Of a DNA stretch of 64,000 nucleotides, positions 35,212 through 46,991 are shown piece by piece. Location: assembly GCF_001039355.2 (NCBI RefSeq), contig NW_019774591.1, positions 385,723-449,722 on the forward strand, in the 5' to 3' direction. Position numbers and translations under genes: made by a program. The stretch's first letter is position 1. The number at the start of each line of letters is the position of its first letter. The DNA comes from Lingula anatina (Eukaryota > Brachiopoda > Lingulata > Lingulida > Lingulidae). The notes beneath the pieces are model-generated. The model was not told where the DNA came from, ran no database searches, and saw only the letters and a program-made list of their open reading frames with translations.

Positions 35212-36805
35212 TCCTGTTGTAACTAGTATTTAGGCACCAGTTGAAATATAAAGATTGTCAATCGTTTTGATTCCTGTGATAATCAGTAGTCTAGGATTCT
35301 ATATGCTGGCTGACGAGCATCCGCATTGAAAGGTACAATCAAAAGATTCTGTCAGGGGATTGGCACTCAGAAACAGGGCATCCGCTCTCTCTCTCTCTCT
35401 CTCTCTCATTAGTCTCTGTTGGTGGAAGAATCTGATGTCACAAAATATAAGGACAAAAACCAAAAAAAATGCATAGATTTGTATTTAGGATAAGGGATTA
35501 TGGGGAAAAGACAAGATTATCTTCTTTATGATATGTGTGTCTAACTCTGATATCATTTTTTTTCACATTGTAGCATTCATTGATTTCATACAAAGTGCCA
35601 TTATTCTAAGTTTCTGTGGGAAGTACACTGATGTGGTCATATATTAGAAGATGGTAGTCAGTTTGGTATTTTTATCTTTGTTTGAAATAAAGGTATTTCT
35701 AATCCAGGAGCTAAAATGGTTGATTTGGTGGTTTGTATAAGAGAAAATCATGTATCTCCAGTGCGACATGATTTTTTGTTATACAGAGATACTAACTGTA
35801 ACATGTGTCAACTTGCTATTTGTGTCTTTGTATAAAATATATGGGTCTTTCAATCGTGTCCTGATATTGGTTTAGGACCCATTGTACACAGGATAAACTC
35901 GGGATTTTCTGCTGTTTGTGCAGAGATGTGCAACGTCTGTTGTGGCAACTTCCCCATTTGTTTGACAGTTGCTGGATCTGATCTGCTTACGGGAGAGAGA
36001 AATGCCTCTTCATTTTAAAGATCTCCTTGCGCTCATTTTTACACTGCGGCTCTCACAGTATTTGACTGTGACGTGAATTAGTCTTTGTGGACAAGAGAGA
36101 TTCCTTTTCGTTTGTCATATCGCCATGGTGTCATGCTACCTTAGTTTCATTGTGTGTGTTAAGGTGCAAGAAGAGCAGAGCGTATCCTTTACACTTATCA
36201 CTATTGCAATCACTCTAATTTATTGCTAAGGACATTTATGTATCATTTCCATTTTAATGTCCTCATATTCCAAGATAAAATAATTTAATAAAACTAATAA
36301 CAATAGAAATTGAGAAATGAATAAAAAAATGAGGGAGAATTCTAATTTCATTCTATCAGTATGCTTCTGTCAATATCTGTTTGGTTTATGATAAAAAAGA
36401 TTCCACTTTTTGTCATAAGAAGGTTATCGGAAAGATGTTCCCATGTAGCTAGGGGTTATCTGCAACTGCCAAGGATAAACACAGGTTATAATTGATTGTA
36501 TTTTATTCATTCTTGACACCATCATTATCATCCTGGCATGCTTGTGTAACCTCTGAAGAAAAGTCTCCTGTCTCCATCTTCATGGGAATAATTTCGCCTT
36601 AAGACCCTACCTCCCTGTGTGTTTTATACCCCATGTGCGTCTGGGGTGTTCATTCTGTCATTCAGGAATAAAGTAATTTTAAATGTGTATGTTTAAGCTT
36701 AGAGTAGGTACTTGATTGAAATGACAAAACATGAGTAAATACAATTTTTGCAGATAAAATAATCCCTCATCATTGTACTACTACTGAATATTGGTATGTT
36801 AGAAA

Positions 36806-36876
36806 GGGGGGGGGGGGTAAGAAAAAGGGGGAGGGGGTGTAAAAAGGGGAGGGAGGGGGACTAGAGACAGGGGGGA
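36806..36876 (+). other. G-run cluster with G-quadruplex potential
   Basis: A 12-base G run is followed by at least four more runs of four or more Gs separated by short A/T-rich loops, all on the transcribed-sense strand. This comfortably satisfies the usual G-quadruplex pattern. Whether it folds or matters in intron 1 is unknown. Confidence 0.55.
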
Positions 36877-37429
36877 TTGGTTTGTTGGGAGAGAGGGCAC
36901 TTAAAAAGAGTAAACTCAGAGAGACATGAATGAATTATTGAAAAATTTTGAAGATAATCTATAGTGAGTCATGTAGTTAGATAAAGTAAGAGATGAATGA
37001 AAAAGATGGATCAAAATTTGGAAAAAGAAACAGTTATCTAAACATATAAAACAGGTGCAACATCTCAAAACAAAATTACCCAAGTACCCACCAGTATTAA
37101 TGAGTCATTCAAAGTTTAAAAGAACTCAGGAAATTAAAAGGTGTTAATTGTCATACTTTTAAAAGCAAGGGGGGTAGGAGGAGAATTGGAGAAGGGGACA
37201 TAAAAGATAGATGAGATTGTGCAAAATTGTCATATATTAATTCTAATCTACATCAATAAGGTACCAGTAGACCCCCTCCCAAAATCTTGCCATTTCCACA
37301 AACAGCCAAACAGCGCCCTTTTAACCATTTGTTTGCACTGACAGAAGATCCCCTGCCATAACTATTTAACCAAGTCTTTTAATGGCGTTGTCACCAAAGT
37401 TGTTTACACTTTCTACCATAATTCCCTCA

Positions 37430-37720
37430 AAGTGGAAGCACGGAGGGGATTACACAATACTGATCGGACATCGTAGACAGTCCAAATTTTAGAGGAGGTC
37501 CTCGGTCCCCATTGTCACTGGTCCATTAGTTGACAATGGAGAATCGTTGGCGTAGAGCGACAGACGACATAATAGATCCACCAGGGGGATACGCCGTCAC
37601 CTGGCTAAACAGACTCTGTAAATATGGTTTTCAATAAAGGATGAGGGGCCTGTTAAACATGGCCACACAAAAGGGGTTGAATCTCCGTGATAGTTATGAA
37701 AACATTCCCCCTGTGTCAAC
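37430..37720. promoter_or_regulatory. Candidate regulatory block with a CTCF-like word
   Basis: Contains CCACCAGGGGGA at 37578-37589, close to the CTCF core CCACYAGRKGGC, inside a block with several CpGs (GGCGTAGAGCGACAGACGAC and ACGCCGTCAC). It is non-repetitive and non-coding. CTCF is widespread in bilaterians, but a single motif match is weak evidence. Confidence 0.25.
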
Positions 37721-40432
37721 ACATGGTTTGTTAAATACTTTCATCGGTTATGTCATTTGGCATAACCGTTTAAAACTTTGAGTGGGTGTGGGAATGTATA
37801 TAGGCATTTGATGACCTGTTTAACCAACCAAAATTTCCACATTTGATCTTTTATTTTCCTGTTGCATCATTTGGTTGTATAATTTGATCTTTTATCGGAG
37901 AACTTGAAAGGTGTAAGATGGAAAATTCAACCAATGGTCCCATTGATCTTATTATTCACAAGTTACATCATTGGGTACGTAATATGTGCAGTGTTTTTGG
38001 AAAGTGTGAGAAAAACAATTAATAGGGATGGACTTTCCAATTAAATTTTCATATGATCTTTAATCGACCAGCTTCCTAGCTCATCCAGTGTTATAGATCT
38101 CAAAGCTCTGAGCTTTTAATAAGGAAATTAAAAGTTGCATGAAATACGCCTCGTGGGCATTAGTTATCTGTAATCCCATTTACTCCTTTGGCAAAAATTT
38201 TGTCAATGAAATTGGATAAAAAATTTAAATAAGATAAATATTCCTGTCAATTTCAATTCCAATAAATTTTCAGTAGTCCACTAAAATTTTGTAATTATTT
38301 ATGTAAAATATTTCTCTCTTTTTTACAACATTGCTTCAATATGTCATAGGATACCACTGATTTATCTTGAGTCAAGATGGAAGACATGTTTTGGTCTCGA
38401 GTTCTTTGCCTGAACCGACCCATGGGAGTAAAGCTTCACTGCATCTTCCTAATGGACAGTCTTACATTTTTTTTTTTCGTCAGTTACACCCATGAGCAGT
38501 TAACAAGTCTTGCTCCTCATGTGATATTTTATGTACTAATATTTTCCCCCGATTGATCCTCCGTCCTTCCATTGATTGATATGATTAATTAATTCTTCCA
38601 TAATCTAGTCTTTGGACGGCGGGGGTAAATGCCAACAATGAGACCTACGAGCTGTGAAATTGCTTCTACTTGAGCAGACAAAGGAACGCAATTGACATGT
38701 TGTTAAGGGAATATTTACTGTTAGGGTTGACATGTGAGGGTAGATAGTTGTCCCCCTATGGCCATCCCTGACGCCTCCTTAGCAGCACAGTTATGACAAT
38801 TGGCCAATAACTTTGTAAATTAATCTAGTCTCAGTGCAAATTTGTCATATTTTTCTCTTGCTTTATGTACTGGTAAGAGAGGAAGTGAACCTTGACATTG
38901 GAATATATATAACAATGTTAGTTTATTTTATTTCTTATGTATTTTTTTTGGCTCAGTTTTATGCAGTTTTTGATTTGTGTTAAGTATGCTTTTATGGTTT
39001 CTTACAGTGTAATCAAACTGTCTTGAAATGATAATTATATCCATTTATTTGTTTATAAATTACTTGTACTCAGATAAGTCACTACTGTATATGCTTTTTT
39101 CAAAATTAGAACTTGTTAGGTACTCATAGTCTCTTTTTATTGTATTTGATAATCGTGAAGAAAATAATTTTAAAAAATTAAAATTTATCAGGATCTTATC
39201 TTGTCAACATATTCTTTACTAAGTACAGATTCTCTCTTGACAACATAACATAGGAGGGGTTCATACAAAGGGGGAGGGGTATTTTGACCAACACCTCACC
39301 AGATACTCTCAATCAATCTAAAGCTGCATACACCCAGAAGTAACACCTGTTGATAAAACTAACGCCTAAGAATTCTAGAACATAATTTTGCCTCAAATTT
39401 ACCGTATTTAATATACACCATGTGTTGTCCAATGATAAAAGCTATAAGACAGTTATTGAGAAAGAGATGGCTCTTACAGAGAGACTCTCAGCAGATGGTT
39501 GAGTTTTCCATATCTCATATCTTGGGCCAAATTAAACATCTGCGCAATTCTACACCATCTCTTTTTGTGTACCCTTCTTCTATAAAGTTAATATCTAAGT
39601 ATACAAATTGGTTGAATGGGTTTTAATATGCAGGAAATTACATTGACAAGAGTAAAGTAGATAAAAGGCTGTGTGTATATGTAGCTAAACAAATTCATTA
39701 GTCTCACTTAGCTTGGATGGCCGAGATGGTATCTTCTACCTAACACAGCAAGCCACTTAGAATTGCTCTTTAATTGAAAAGCTGTAACAATTTTGTTTTT
39801 TTAACTACAGTGCGCATTACGTGTAAGGAAATTAATGTCATATTTGTTTTTGTGCATCTGTCATAAAACCATTCTCAACTCAAGGTGCATCCCGTGCGTT
39901 TTCTTTGGGAGGAAATTTAAACTTGTCTCGCCAGTTGTGAAACGTGTGTCTCTCCAAGTTTGTTTCATCAAAGGAATTGCTATCAATGATAGTCTCTGTG
40001 TTTGTGAAGAATCCACCCAAGAATATAACTGTTTTTAGACCCTGTCTATTTTATCTATTTGGAGATTCAGTAATGCTAGGATCATAAATGTCTAACACTG
40101 GTGTTTGCGTAGTCTTTATCAAGCTTAATGGAGTGCGTATTTATCATTATGAATCGCTGAAGATTGGATAAGGAGACTGCATGTATGATTCTAGGATACT
40201 CTGTGTTTGTGTGTGTGTGTGTGTTCGTAGTGGGTCGTAGAGCGTCGTCTGAACAAACGGGGGTCTTGATTACTCATCGGAGCTACTCATGATAAATATA
40301 TGCTTGATGAATTTACTGCTTTGACAGGTGGGAAGAAGACAATAATATCGCAGCAGGGACGCGGCTTAAACAGTTATTTACAAAGTAGCTGGATTTTTTT
40401 TTATTTGATGTATTCGCTGTTAAACTGTTGCA

Positions 40433-40502
40433 ATGAGGAAGCGGGTCGTCAACTTTGATACCTTCGCTTGGTTTCGGAGATTGCAGGACAGATTCTTACT
40501 AG
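40433..40502 (+). CDS. Candidate alternative first coding exon (unproven)
   Basis: An ATG preceded by an in-frame TAA at 40421 opens 23 codons (MRKRVVNFDTFAW and onward) and reaches CTAG/GTACTA, a possible donor. It ends in phase 1, the phase needed to join exon 2 at 45096. Product and promoter are unknown. A phase match has a one-in-three chance of arising randomly and the donor is not ideal, so this is a low-confidence proposal. If used, it would replace the NuRD-binding N-terminus. Confidence 0.15.
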
Positions 40503-41857
40503 GTACTATTTACTTTATTTATTTTATTCATTAGTATTTTTTGTTAAATTTTAAAGATTTAGTTTTTTTAAGAAACTGTCATTTTCATTGTATCTGGATG
40601 TTGTTAAATATGTTAGAGTGACACATTGTTATTATAGATTAAAGTATTAACATCTTAAAAGTTTGTTAAGCCACTTCAGATTTCATACCAGAATTAGAAA
40701 TGATAAGAAAATTTAAAAAGTGATCACAAAAGATATATTTTCAAAAGTCACATTAATTCCCACGGTGCTTGATTTAACATTTATTATATATTGCACTAAA
40801 CAGAAAAGGAAAAAAGTCAGTTTTACTGAAGCTTAGGTATTACTTGAGAATGAAGTCGCCCAGTCCGTCACAGTTAGAACCGACATCCTATAAATTTGTT
40901 TAGGAACCTTCAACTTAAAGATATATTTTAACCAAGGTGTCAGCTCCACTAGCTGCCTCTTGTTTGACGTCTTCTCTGTGTAACATGTCCTAACTCAGTG
41001 TAGAAAAGTGATATAAGCACAGGCGAGGCAATTTAAGACGGCAGTCTGTTTGAGCGTTACAAAGTCTGCTGGGACAGAGGGTTTCCGTGGTAACGGCAAA
41101 AAAACAAAGATAAACCATCAGCCCAAGGATGTATTCTCAGGCCTAATTAAGTCCACATGAGTCTGCCAAGCTGAGGGGGGTAAGGTGCCATTTTTAACAG
41201 TCCCTGGTTGGTGGAAATTGAAAAAGATCTAAAAGTACAGAGGATCATCTTTTTAAACAAAGTGGAAGGGTGGGACTGGAGCTTCAAGACTAGAAGCCTC
41301 TTTCACAGAGGTTCTTTTTTTCTATTTGTTGCATTTTTTTCTTTAATTATCAGCGTAAAAGGTTGTGATACAAAACAAATGTTGATAACATGGTAAATTC
41401 AGTCTGACATGGTGCTTTATCAGCACAGTTCTTGATTTATCAAAAAAGTAAAGCAAATAGAAAGAAAATAACTTACACTGTACACAACATATGAAAATTA
41501 AAAATATATAGTATATCAACATTTAAAACTTTGTCATATTTACCAAGTTGCAGGATAGATGGAATGTTTATATACAAAATTTTTTGAACAAGTGAGCAGT
41601 AATAACATATTCACACATATTTACACTGAAAGAAACAAATTTCATTAAAGGAAGGAAATGTCTAGCAACTAGAATGCAAAAGTACTGTATTCTGAACAAA
41701 TTTGACGTAAGACGTTTTAACATCAAGCCTAGGAAGTGCAAACTTGACCTTGGTAACTTTGGCAATTAAAAGTCCTGTCTTTTGAGCACAAAACATTTCA
41801 GCAGTGCACCTGGAAGTAAGTGCTTAACCTTTGTTACCTTGGCAATCGGAAGTCTTG

Positions 41858-41934
41858 GGGTGCGTTCACAATGGAACTATCATACGAGGGAGATTGATCC
41901 AGCTCAGTATCATACTTTCATTGTGAACACACCC
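41858..41934. mobile_element. Very short foldback MITE (77 bp)
   Basis: GGGTGCGTTCACAATGGAAC at 41858 faces GTGAACACACCC ending at 41934. The 28-bp arms (41858-41885 and 41907-41934) differ at only a few positions and are separated by 21 bp. The tip GGGTGTGTTCACA also appears, inverted, at about 58803-58816. Just upstream, two diverged copies of an ACCTTGGTAACTTTGGCAAT-like segment (about 41736 and 41808) form a short tandem duplication. Confidence 0.7.
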
Positions 41935-44900
41935 TTGGTTATGTAGGAGAAAGCATATGTTATCCCTTATCTCCCCCACCCCCAACCTCCACCCCTCCCA
42001 TTTTTTCCAACAGCTTAGCCCGAGATAACACTATGATGCCAAATCTGATGGGGTATTGCAATCAAGGATCTATTTCTTGAAATTTACACAGTAATAGTTT
42101 CTGTGAAAACCACCCTTATGGTGACGAGAGGCAACTAAAATGCAGGTTTGCGGCAGAGGGTAGGAAGGCAATTACCCGATCCTGCGGCAAGTGGTTGAAT
42201 TTAGCTTCCCATGCACCACTTCAAAGTGCCATATGGTGGAAAAAAAACTAAAGTATCATCTTTTTAAACATAATAGATTAAAAAGATGATAGGTCAGTGA
42301 AAAGGCTAATGTAGCTAGTTTGGGGAGTTTTTTCTTCTGGCGAAGATCAAAGCGTAAAGACAAAAGCAGCCTTTAAGCAAAGAAGAGGAATAAATTTTCA
42401 CGGCCACTGCAACTGAAGAATAATGATAAAAATGTCTGTCACTGGGAAAATTTACTGATCACATGTGCCAGTTGAAATTATTGCATTTTAGACTGTCTGT
42501 GTCTGTAGCAGAAAAATAATAATTGATAAGACTATTTGGCCCTTTTTTTATTTAGAAATAAATCATATTTCCCTTGAATGATGGCTTGATCTTCATTTGA
42601 TATATGCCTCTGTATAATAATTAAACAGTGGTATTCTGATATGATGGAATAGTTGGCTTAATTGCTAACTGTTAATGTTGTAGTGGGTATTCTGTTTTAT
42701 TTAACAGGGTGGATTGATAAGAAAAGTAGGATAATGGTAGTGGAAAAGATTGCCAGGGGTGGGGGGGGGGGAGGGTGAGGGAGATAGAGGGGTAGAGGGG
42801 AAAAGTTGTTAATAAAGTAGAGTTATGTATGACTGTTGTGTATATGACATCTTGGTCTCTCAATCTTGGTTTTCTCTGCATTCATGGGGGTAAAATAATG
42901 CAACTTGTATCATCACTAAGGTTATTTTCTATTAGTCTCATTTAATAACTTATTTGATGTTTTTGATACACTTCTTGGCCATACTGCAACACTAATATTA
43001 ATCTCTTTTAGAATATCATTTTCTCGTTTATCATTTGAAAAATGAAGTTCCCTTTTTCAAGCCATTTAACAGTACAGAGAGTCTCCTTTTTGTAAATATA
43101 TCTTTTTACACCAGACATTGTTTAAATTTCCTCATTCTTACACATCATCATGTATGGAAGGGAAGGCTTTTAAAATCATTGGAAGAAAAAAACAGGCATA
43201 GACAATCTGTCGTTTCTTGCAAACATCAGAAACATAAACTTAGAGAGCAGATGCGGCTGACACTCAGCTTTTTTCTGCAAAGTTCTGTGGGAAAATTGCT
43301 GAAGATGCCTTTCTGCAAGTGTTTGCATTGTCAGTGAGAGTGGTAAAACAAGTGGCAAAAAATGCAGCAAAGATAGCAATTCCATCAGCATTTGGGTTGT
43401 AACTATCAGTTGTGGGAAAAGGATTCTGACTACCATGTTGATTAAATTTACATTGTCACCGAGAGGGAAAAATGAGGAAAAAATTAACAAAACAAAAATG
43501 ATAGTGATATTGATGTTTCATTGGAGGGGATTCATTGGTGGGAATTTTAATGATGGGACCATGTTGCTCAAGTTTGCATTGTTCATGAGATAGTAATTTT
43601 CATTAATATTTTTTTGATTACTTAACATTGATGATAGCAAGTTTTTTCCTATAGGTTTTGATTATAAGATACACAAGGTCATGCCAGATTAACCTGTTAC
43701 AAAAAAAAAAAAGGTTTAGTAGCAAATAGTAAATTAAAAATGCCACTCCTTTGTAATGGTTTCTATGCATAGTCTCATCCAATGGTCATTGTTCGGACCA
43801 TTTCATCAGGGGACAACAAAAGGGGTTTTGGGGTAAGATTGTTGGTTCAAGTGTGCACCTCTTTCTGAATTCAAAACCAGAGTGAAATAAAAAAAAATTA
43901 AAAATATTCCAAGAAAAACTTGAGATTCTTTTGCAGCTTTTGTTTATGTGTGATGCTTTCATTGGAATCGTAGGAATTGCAGGCGTTCTGTATCTGGATA
44001 TGAACAACAAAAATGCCAAGACTTGTCTTAATTCATTTTACTCCCCTTTTTGGAGCTTGCTTTGGGATATTTTTTGTAGGTATATTGTGAAATTTAGACA
44101 CATTTATAGGAACTTTCTCATCCATTTTTTTTTGTCGACTCCTGCAAATCATTCACAGTTTTACTTAAAAGCAGTTTGTCAGTATTATATTCCAAGCAAA
44201 CCAACTTAAATTTTTAGTGATTTCTTTGGGGGAGTATTGTAGTAGATTGATTCTGTTTGATAGGAAGTCTATAATGATGCTTGCATGCAGTATTCAAGTT
44301 CCATGTTTACCAGCAAAAATGATAACCAAAACTATAAGATGTAAAAAGAAGAAAAGGGAAAAACACACCTTAAGTTGGTCGAAAAGAGTGGAAAAAGTAA
44401 AAAGAAAAAGAAAAAAAAAGAAAAAAAAATTGCCAGACAGACACCAGAAGTTAACAATATAAAACAGAAGACAGAGAACCACTTGGCTGAACCTTGAGAT
44501 GAACTCTGATGATTGAAACCCCATAAAAAACACAAGACAATGTCAAAAAAATGGGAAAACTGATGCCGATTGAAATTAGCCCCGATGCCAGATAAAAGTG
44601 ACATCGCTGATAGTAGCAACAAAATGGCAGATGTACCCAACCATGACTCTTCTATTGAATTAAATTTCACTTTGACTATAACTCAGAGTAATTGAATAGA
44701 TAATTTTTTCTGCTGGGCCAGTGCCATCGCAGTCATGGAAAGATTGTTTTCATTGAAAAATTGTGTATCTTTGTTTTATCTGTATAATCAATTTTAGCAG
44801 TCTACAAAAACAGATAAAATATACATTTCAGTGAAAAGAAAGTGATACTATAATGGAAAATGGAATTTGTGAGTTTGTTTCAGTTATCACAGTGTAGATT

Positions 44901-45095
44901 TGTGCAGGGCTACATGAAACCTCAGCAACAATTATGATCATCTGCAAAGAATTAACAGTTGCTTTCAAAACACTTCAAAAGTTACCATGTTGAAATTTAT
45001 AGTTTATATGTAAATATATTTATCAGCATTTTCAAAAATACTTCCATGTCAGTTTTATGATTTCAAATATTAAAAACCTCAATTCTTCTTTCTAG
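41935..45095 (+). other. Intron 1, 3' end
   Basis: AT-rich, with a G run near 42760-42770 and an A/G-rich stretch near 44340-44430 that gives Lys-rich or Phe-rich spurious frames. The intron ends in the strong polypyrimidine acceptor AATTCTTCTTTCTAG. No extra exon is recognised. Confidence 0.6.
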
Positions 45096-45442
45096 CTGAA
45101 AATGAAGAGCAGCATTTGGATCATGATGCACATGCAGAAGATCACGATACCCTGCGACTGCAGGAACAAGAATGCAGCATCATGAACCATAACAACAACG
45201 TTGATGAAAGTCAGCATACTGATGAGGACACCTTCTCAGAATCTCCGTCCGATCTGTCCCACCACCCTCCAGTTTATATTCCGGAAGACATTCCAATACC
45301 AGATGATTTTGAGCTTCGAGAATCCAAAGTTTTTTCAGGGTTAGGGGTCTGGACCAGGGTGGCAGTAGAACAGGGAGAGAAGTTTGGTCCTTTTGAAGGG
45401 ATACTCAAGACTTCTGTCTCCGACCCATCCAGTGCTTGGGAG
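45096..45442 (+). CDS. MECOM/PRDM16: Prdm3/Prdm16 homologue, exon 2 (linker and start of PR domain)
   Basis: Encodes residues 13-128 when joined to exon 1. Residues about 14-70 are a low-complexity acidic, His- and Asn-rich linker. VYIPEDIPIPDDFELRES (72-89) is the highly conserved PRDM3/16 lead-in to the PR (SET-related) domain. It is followed by GLGVW (94-98), GEKFGP (106-111) and a segment ending S-A-W-E (125-128), where vertebrate MECOM has SYGWE. The exon then meets GTAGGT in phase 0, at the same place as in vertebrates. PRDM3 and PRDM16 are nuclear regulators with N-terminal PR domains, reported to mono-methylate H3K9, and two zinc-finger clusters; those parts must lie beyond the window. 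Acceptor and donor are both strong. The true first base is set by the acceptor, not by any internal start codon. Family assignment is confident; one pro-orthologue of the vertebrate pair is expected in an invertebrate, but that is inference. Confidence 0.95.
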
Positions 45443-45569
45443 GTAGGTGGCAGCACGATAGTGGCTTGTCTTGTTTGATATCTCCATTGCAGGGTATATA
45501 TTTTTAAATATAACATTGCATCATGTCAAAAACTTACTTTTCTCATTCAATTTATTAAAAATGACTTTT

Positions 45570-45575
45570 AATAAA
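45570..45575 (+). terminator. Possible intronic poly(A) signal (AATAAA)
   Basis: Lies 92 nt after the first in-frame stop (45476-45478) reached if intron 2 is retained. Use here would give a short protein ending soon after residue 128. AATAAA is common by chance in DNA of this composition, so this is only suggestive. Confidence 0.2.
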
Positions 45576-46912
45576 AGGAAGGATGGTTGATAGAAAAATA
45601 CATTAGTCTATCCAAATTTTAAACCACTCGGAAAGGTGCATTTTCATTAATATGGACCCATCCATCAAAAAGATTTAGTTGGCATGCATTGAAACCATAA
45701 ATTTGCTTAAATACAGTATATAGGGTGTTGTCCCTTAACTGATACGGAGGGGGTTAAAAAGTGGGTTTCTTGATTGTTAAGATACAGTGTCAACTGAAAG
45801 ATTATGAACACAGAAATGACAAATTATCAATGTCCAGGGTAATACAGCTGTGTACTGAGAAGATGAAAGGGAAGAATAAAGGGAGAAAAACTTCTCAACT
45901 TCTTCTTTGTCGTTTAAAATAATTAAGAAATGCTCTCCAGGTGTCTCTGTAGGGTTCATGCTCTGTTAGTTCCATCATTTTGATTTAACGATTGAAAAAA
46001 GCAGTGCATCAGCAAGTCGTCTGTGACAAAAACATGCGATGACAGCATATTTTTTTCTCAGCGCAAATTGATTAGAATTTCACTTTGTACTCTGGTGTCC
46101 TGTGAATTATCAGGCAATACTTTGGATTGGCCCAGACTGGCGTCAAAGGAAACCTGTTTAATTTGATGACAAAGAATAAAAAAATGTGACAGTAATAATT
46201 GGTTATAGATGTGTTACTGTTGCTGCGTGGGATTATTTGCTTAGAACATATTTACCGTAGAGGCAGTTACAGCTAGGTGGAGAATATTTTTCCAGTAGCA
46301 CTGTTCAAATTTGCTGGTATCAAATCTTAAGAGGCTTGAAAATGAATATTAGATAATGATGATTTAAGAAACTAAAAATACAAAGAGACAAAATACTTTT
46401 AAAAACAGATTTTGTAAAAATTTATGACTTGAATGAAGTGGCGTGTCTGACACTGAGTGACACGATTTACTACAGAGAGATGGATGGACCAAAGAGCAAA
46501 GCAACTTTAAAGATAATTGAAGGATTTCTTCAGAGTCAAAACAACTCTTTTAATGAGTCCAAAATTAATGTTGCCATCGTAACTAGATGACAAAAACACA
46601 TAACACAAACTTCTTAAATTTCTTTTAAAAACTTCCCAGTCAATTGAACTGTCTCCTACTCATGAAACATTTAGGGACTCATTGTGAACTTATAAGATAA
46701 CTTGTGATGACAGAAAATGTAAACAAGCCTGTAAACATTGGGACTGATTTTATTTGACTGATGACTGCATTGTTCCTTTTTTCTGCCAATGTTCAAACAT
46801 TTTAACTTCACAGTATTTATCAGGTCTTTCCATTCTCATCATAAGAAGAAAGTATTATTTAGCTTGAATGTATTACTGGTTGATAGTGATCAACCTTGAA
46901 TTCAGCAGGCAA

Positions 46913-46916
<4 letters not shown>

Positions 46917-46990
<74 letters not shown>
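46917..46990. repeat. (GT)n microsatellite, about 37 units
   Basis: Uninterrupted GT dinucleotides, the longest such run in the window. It produces a spurious His/Thr-repeat frame on the minus strand. Confidence 0.95.

Positions 46991-46991
<1 letters not shown>

Larger units (their letters stand above)
35212..41857 (+). other. Intron 1, distal part
   Basis: Mostly AT-rich unique sequence with a CT microsatellite at 35386-35407 and a G-rich cluster at 36806-36876. No PRDM-like exon is recognised. A candidate alternative first exon (40433-40502) and a CpG-containing block with a CTCF-like word (37430-37720) are entered separately. Confidence 0.55.

Noticed and set aside
45116-45118. Start codon for a stand-alone 120-aa protein
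   Set aside because: The codon is TTG (Leu) inside exon 2. The frame is open upstream to a strong splice acceptor at 45095 and is joined in phase to exon 1.
45274-45516. Minus-strand open frame across exon 2
   Set aside because: Shadow of the real coding exon on the opposite strand.
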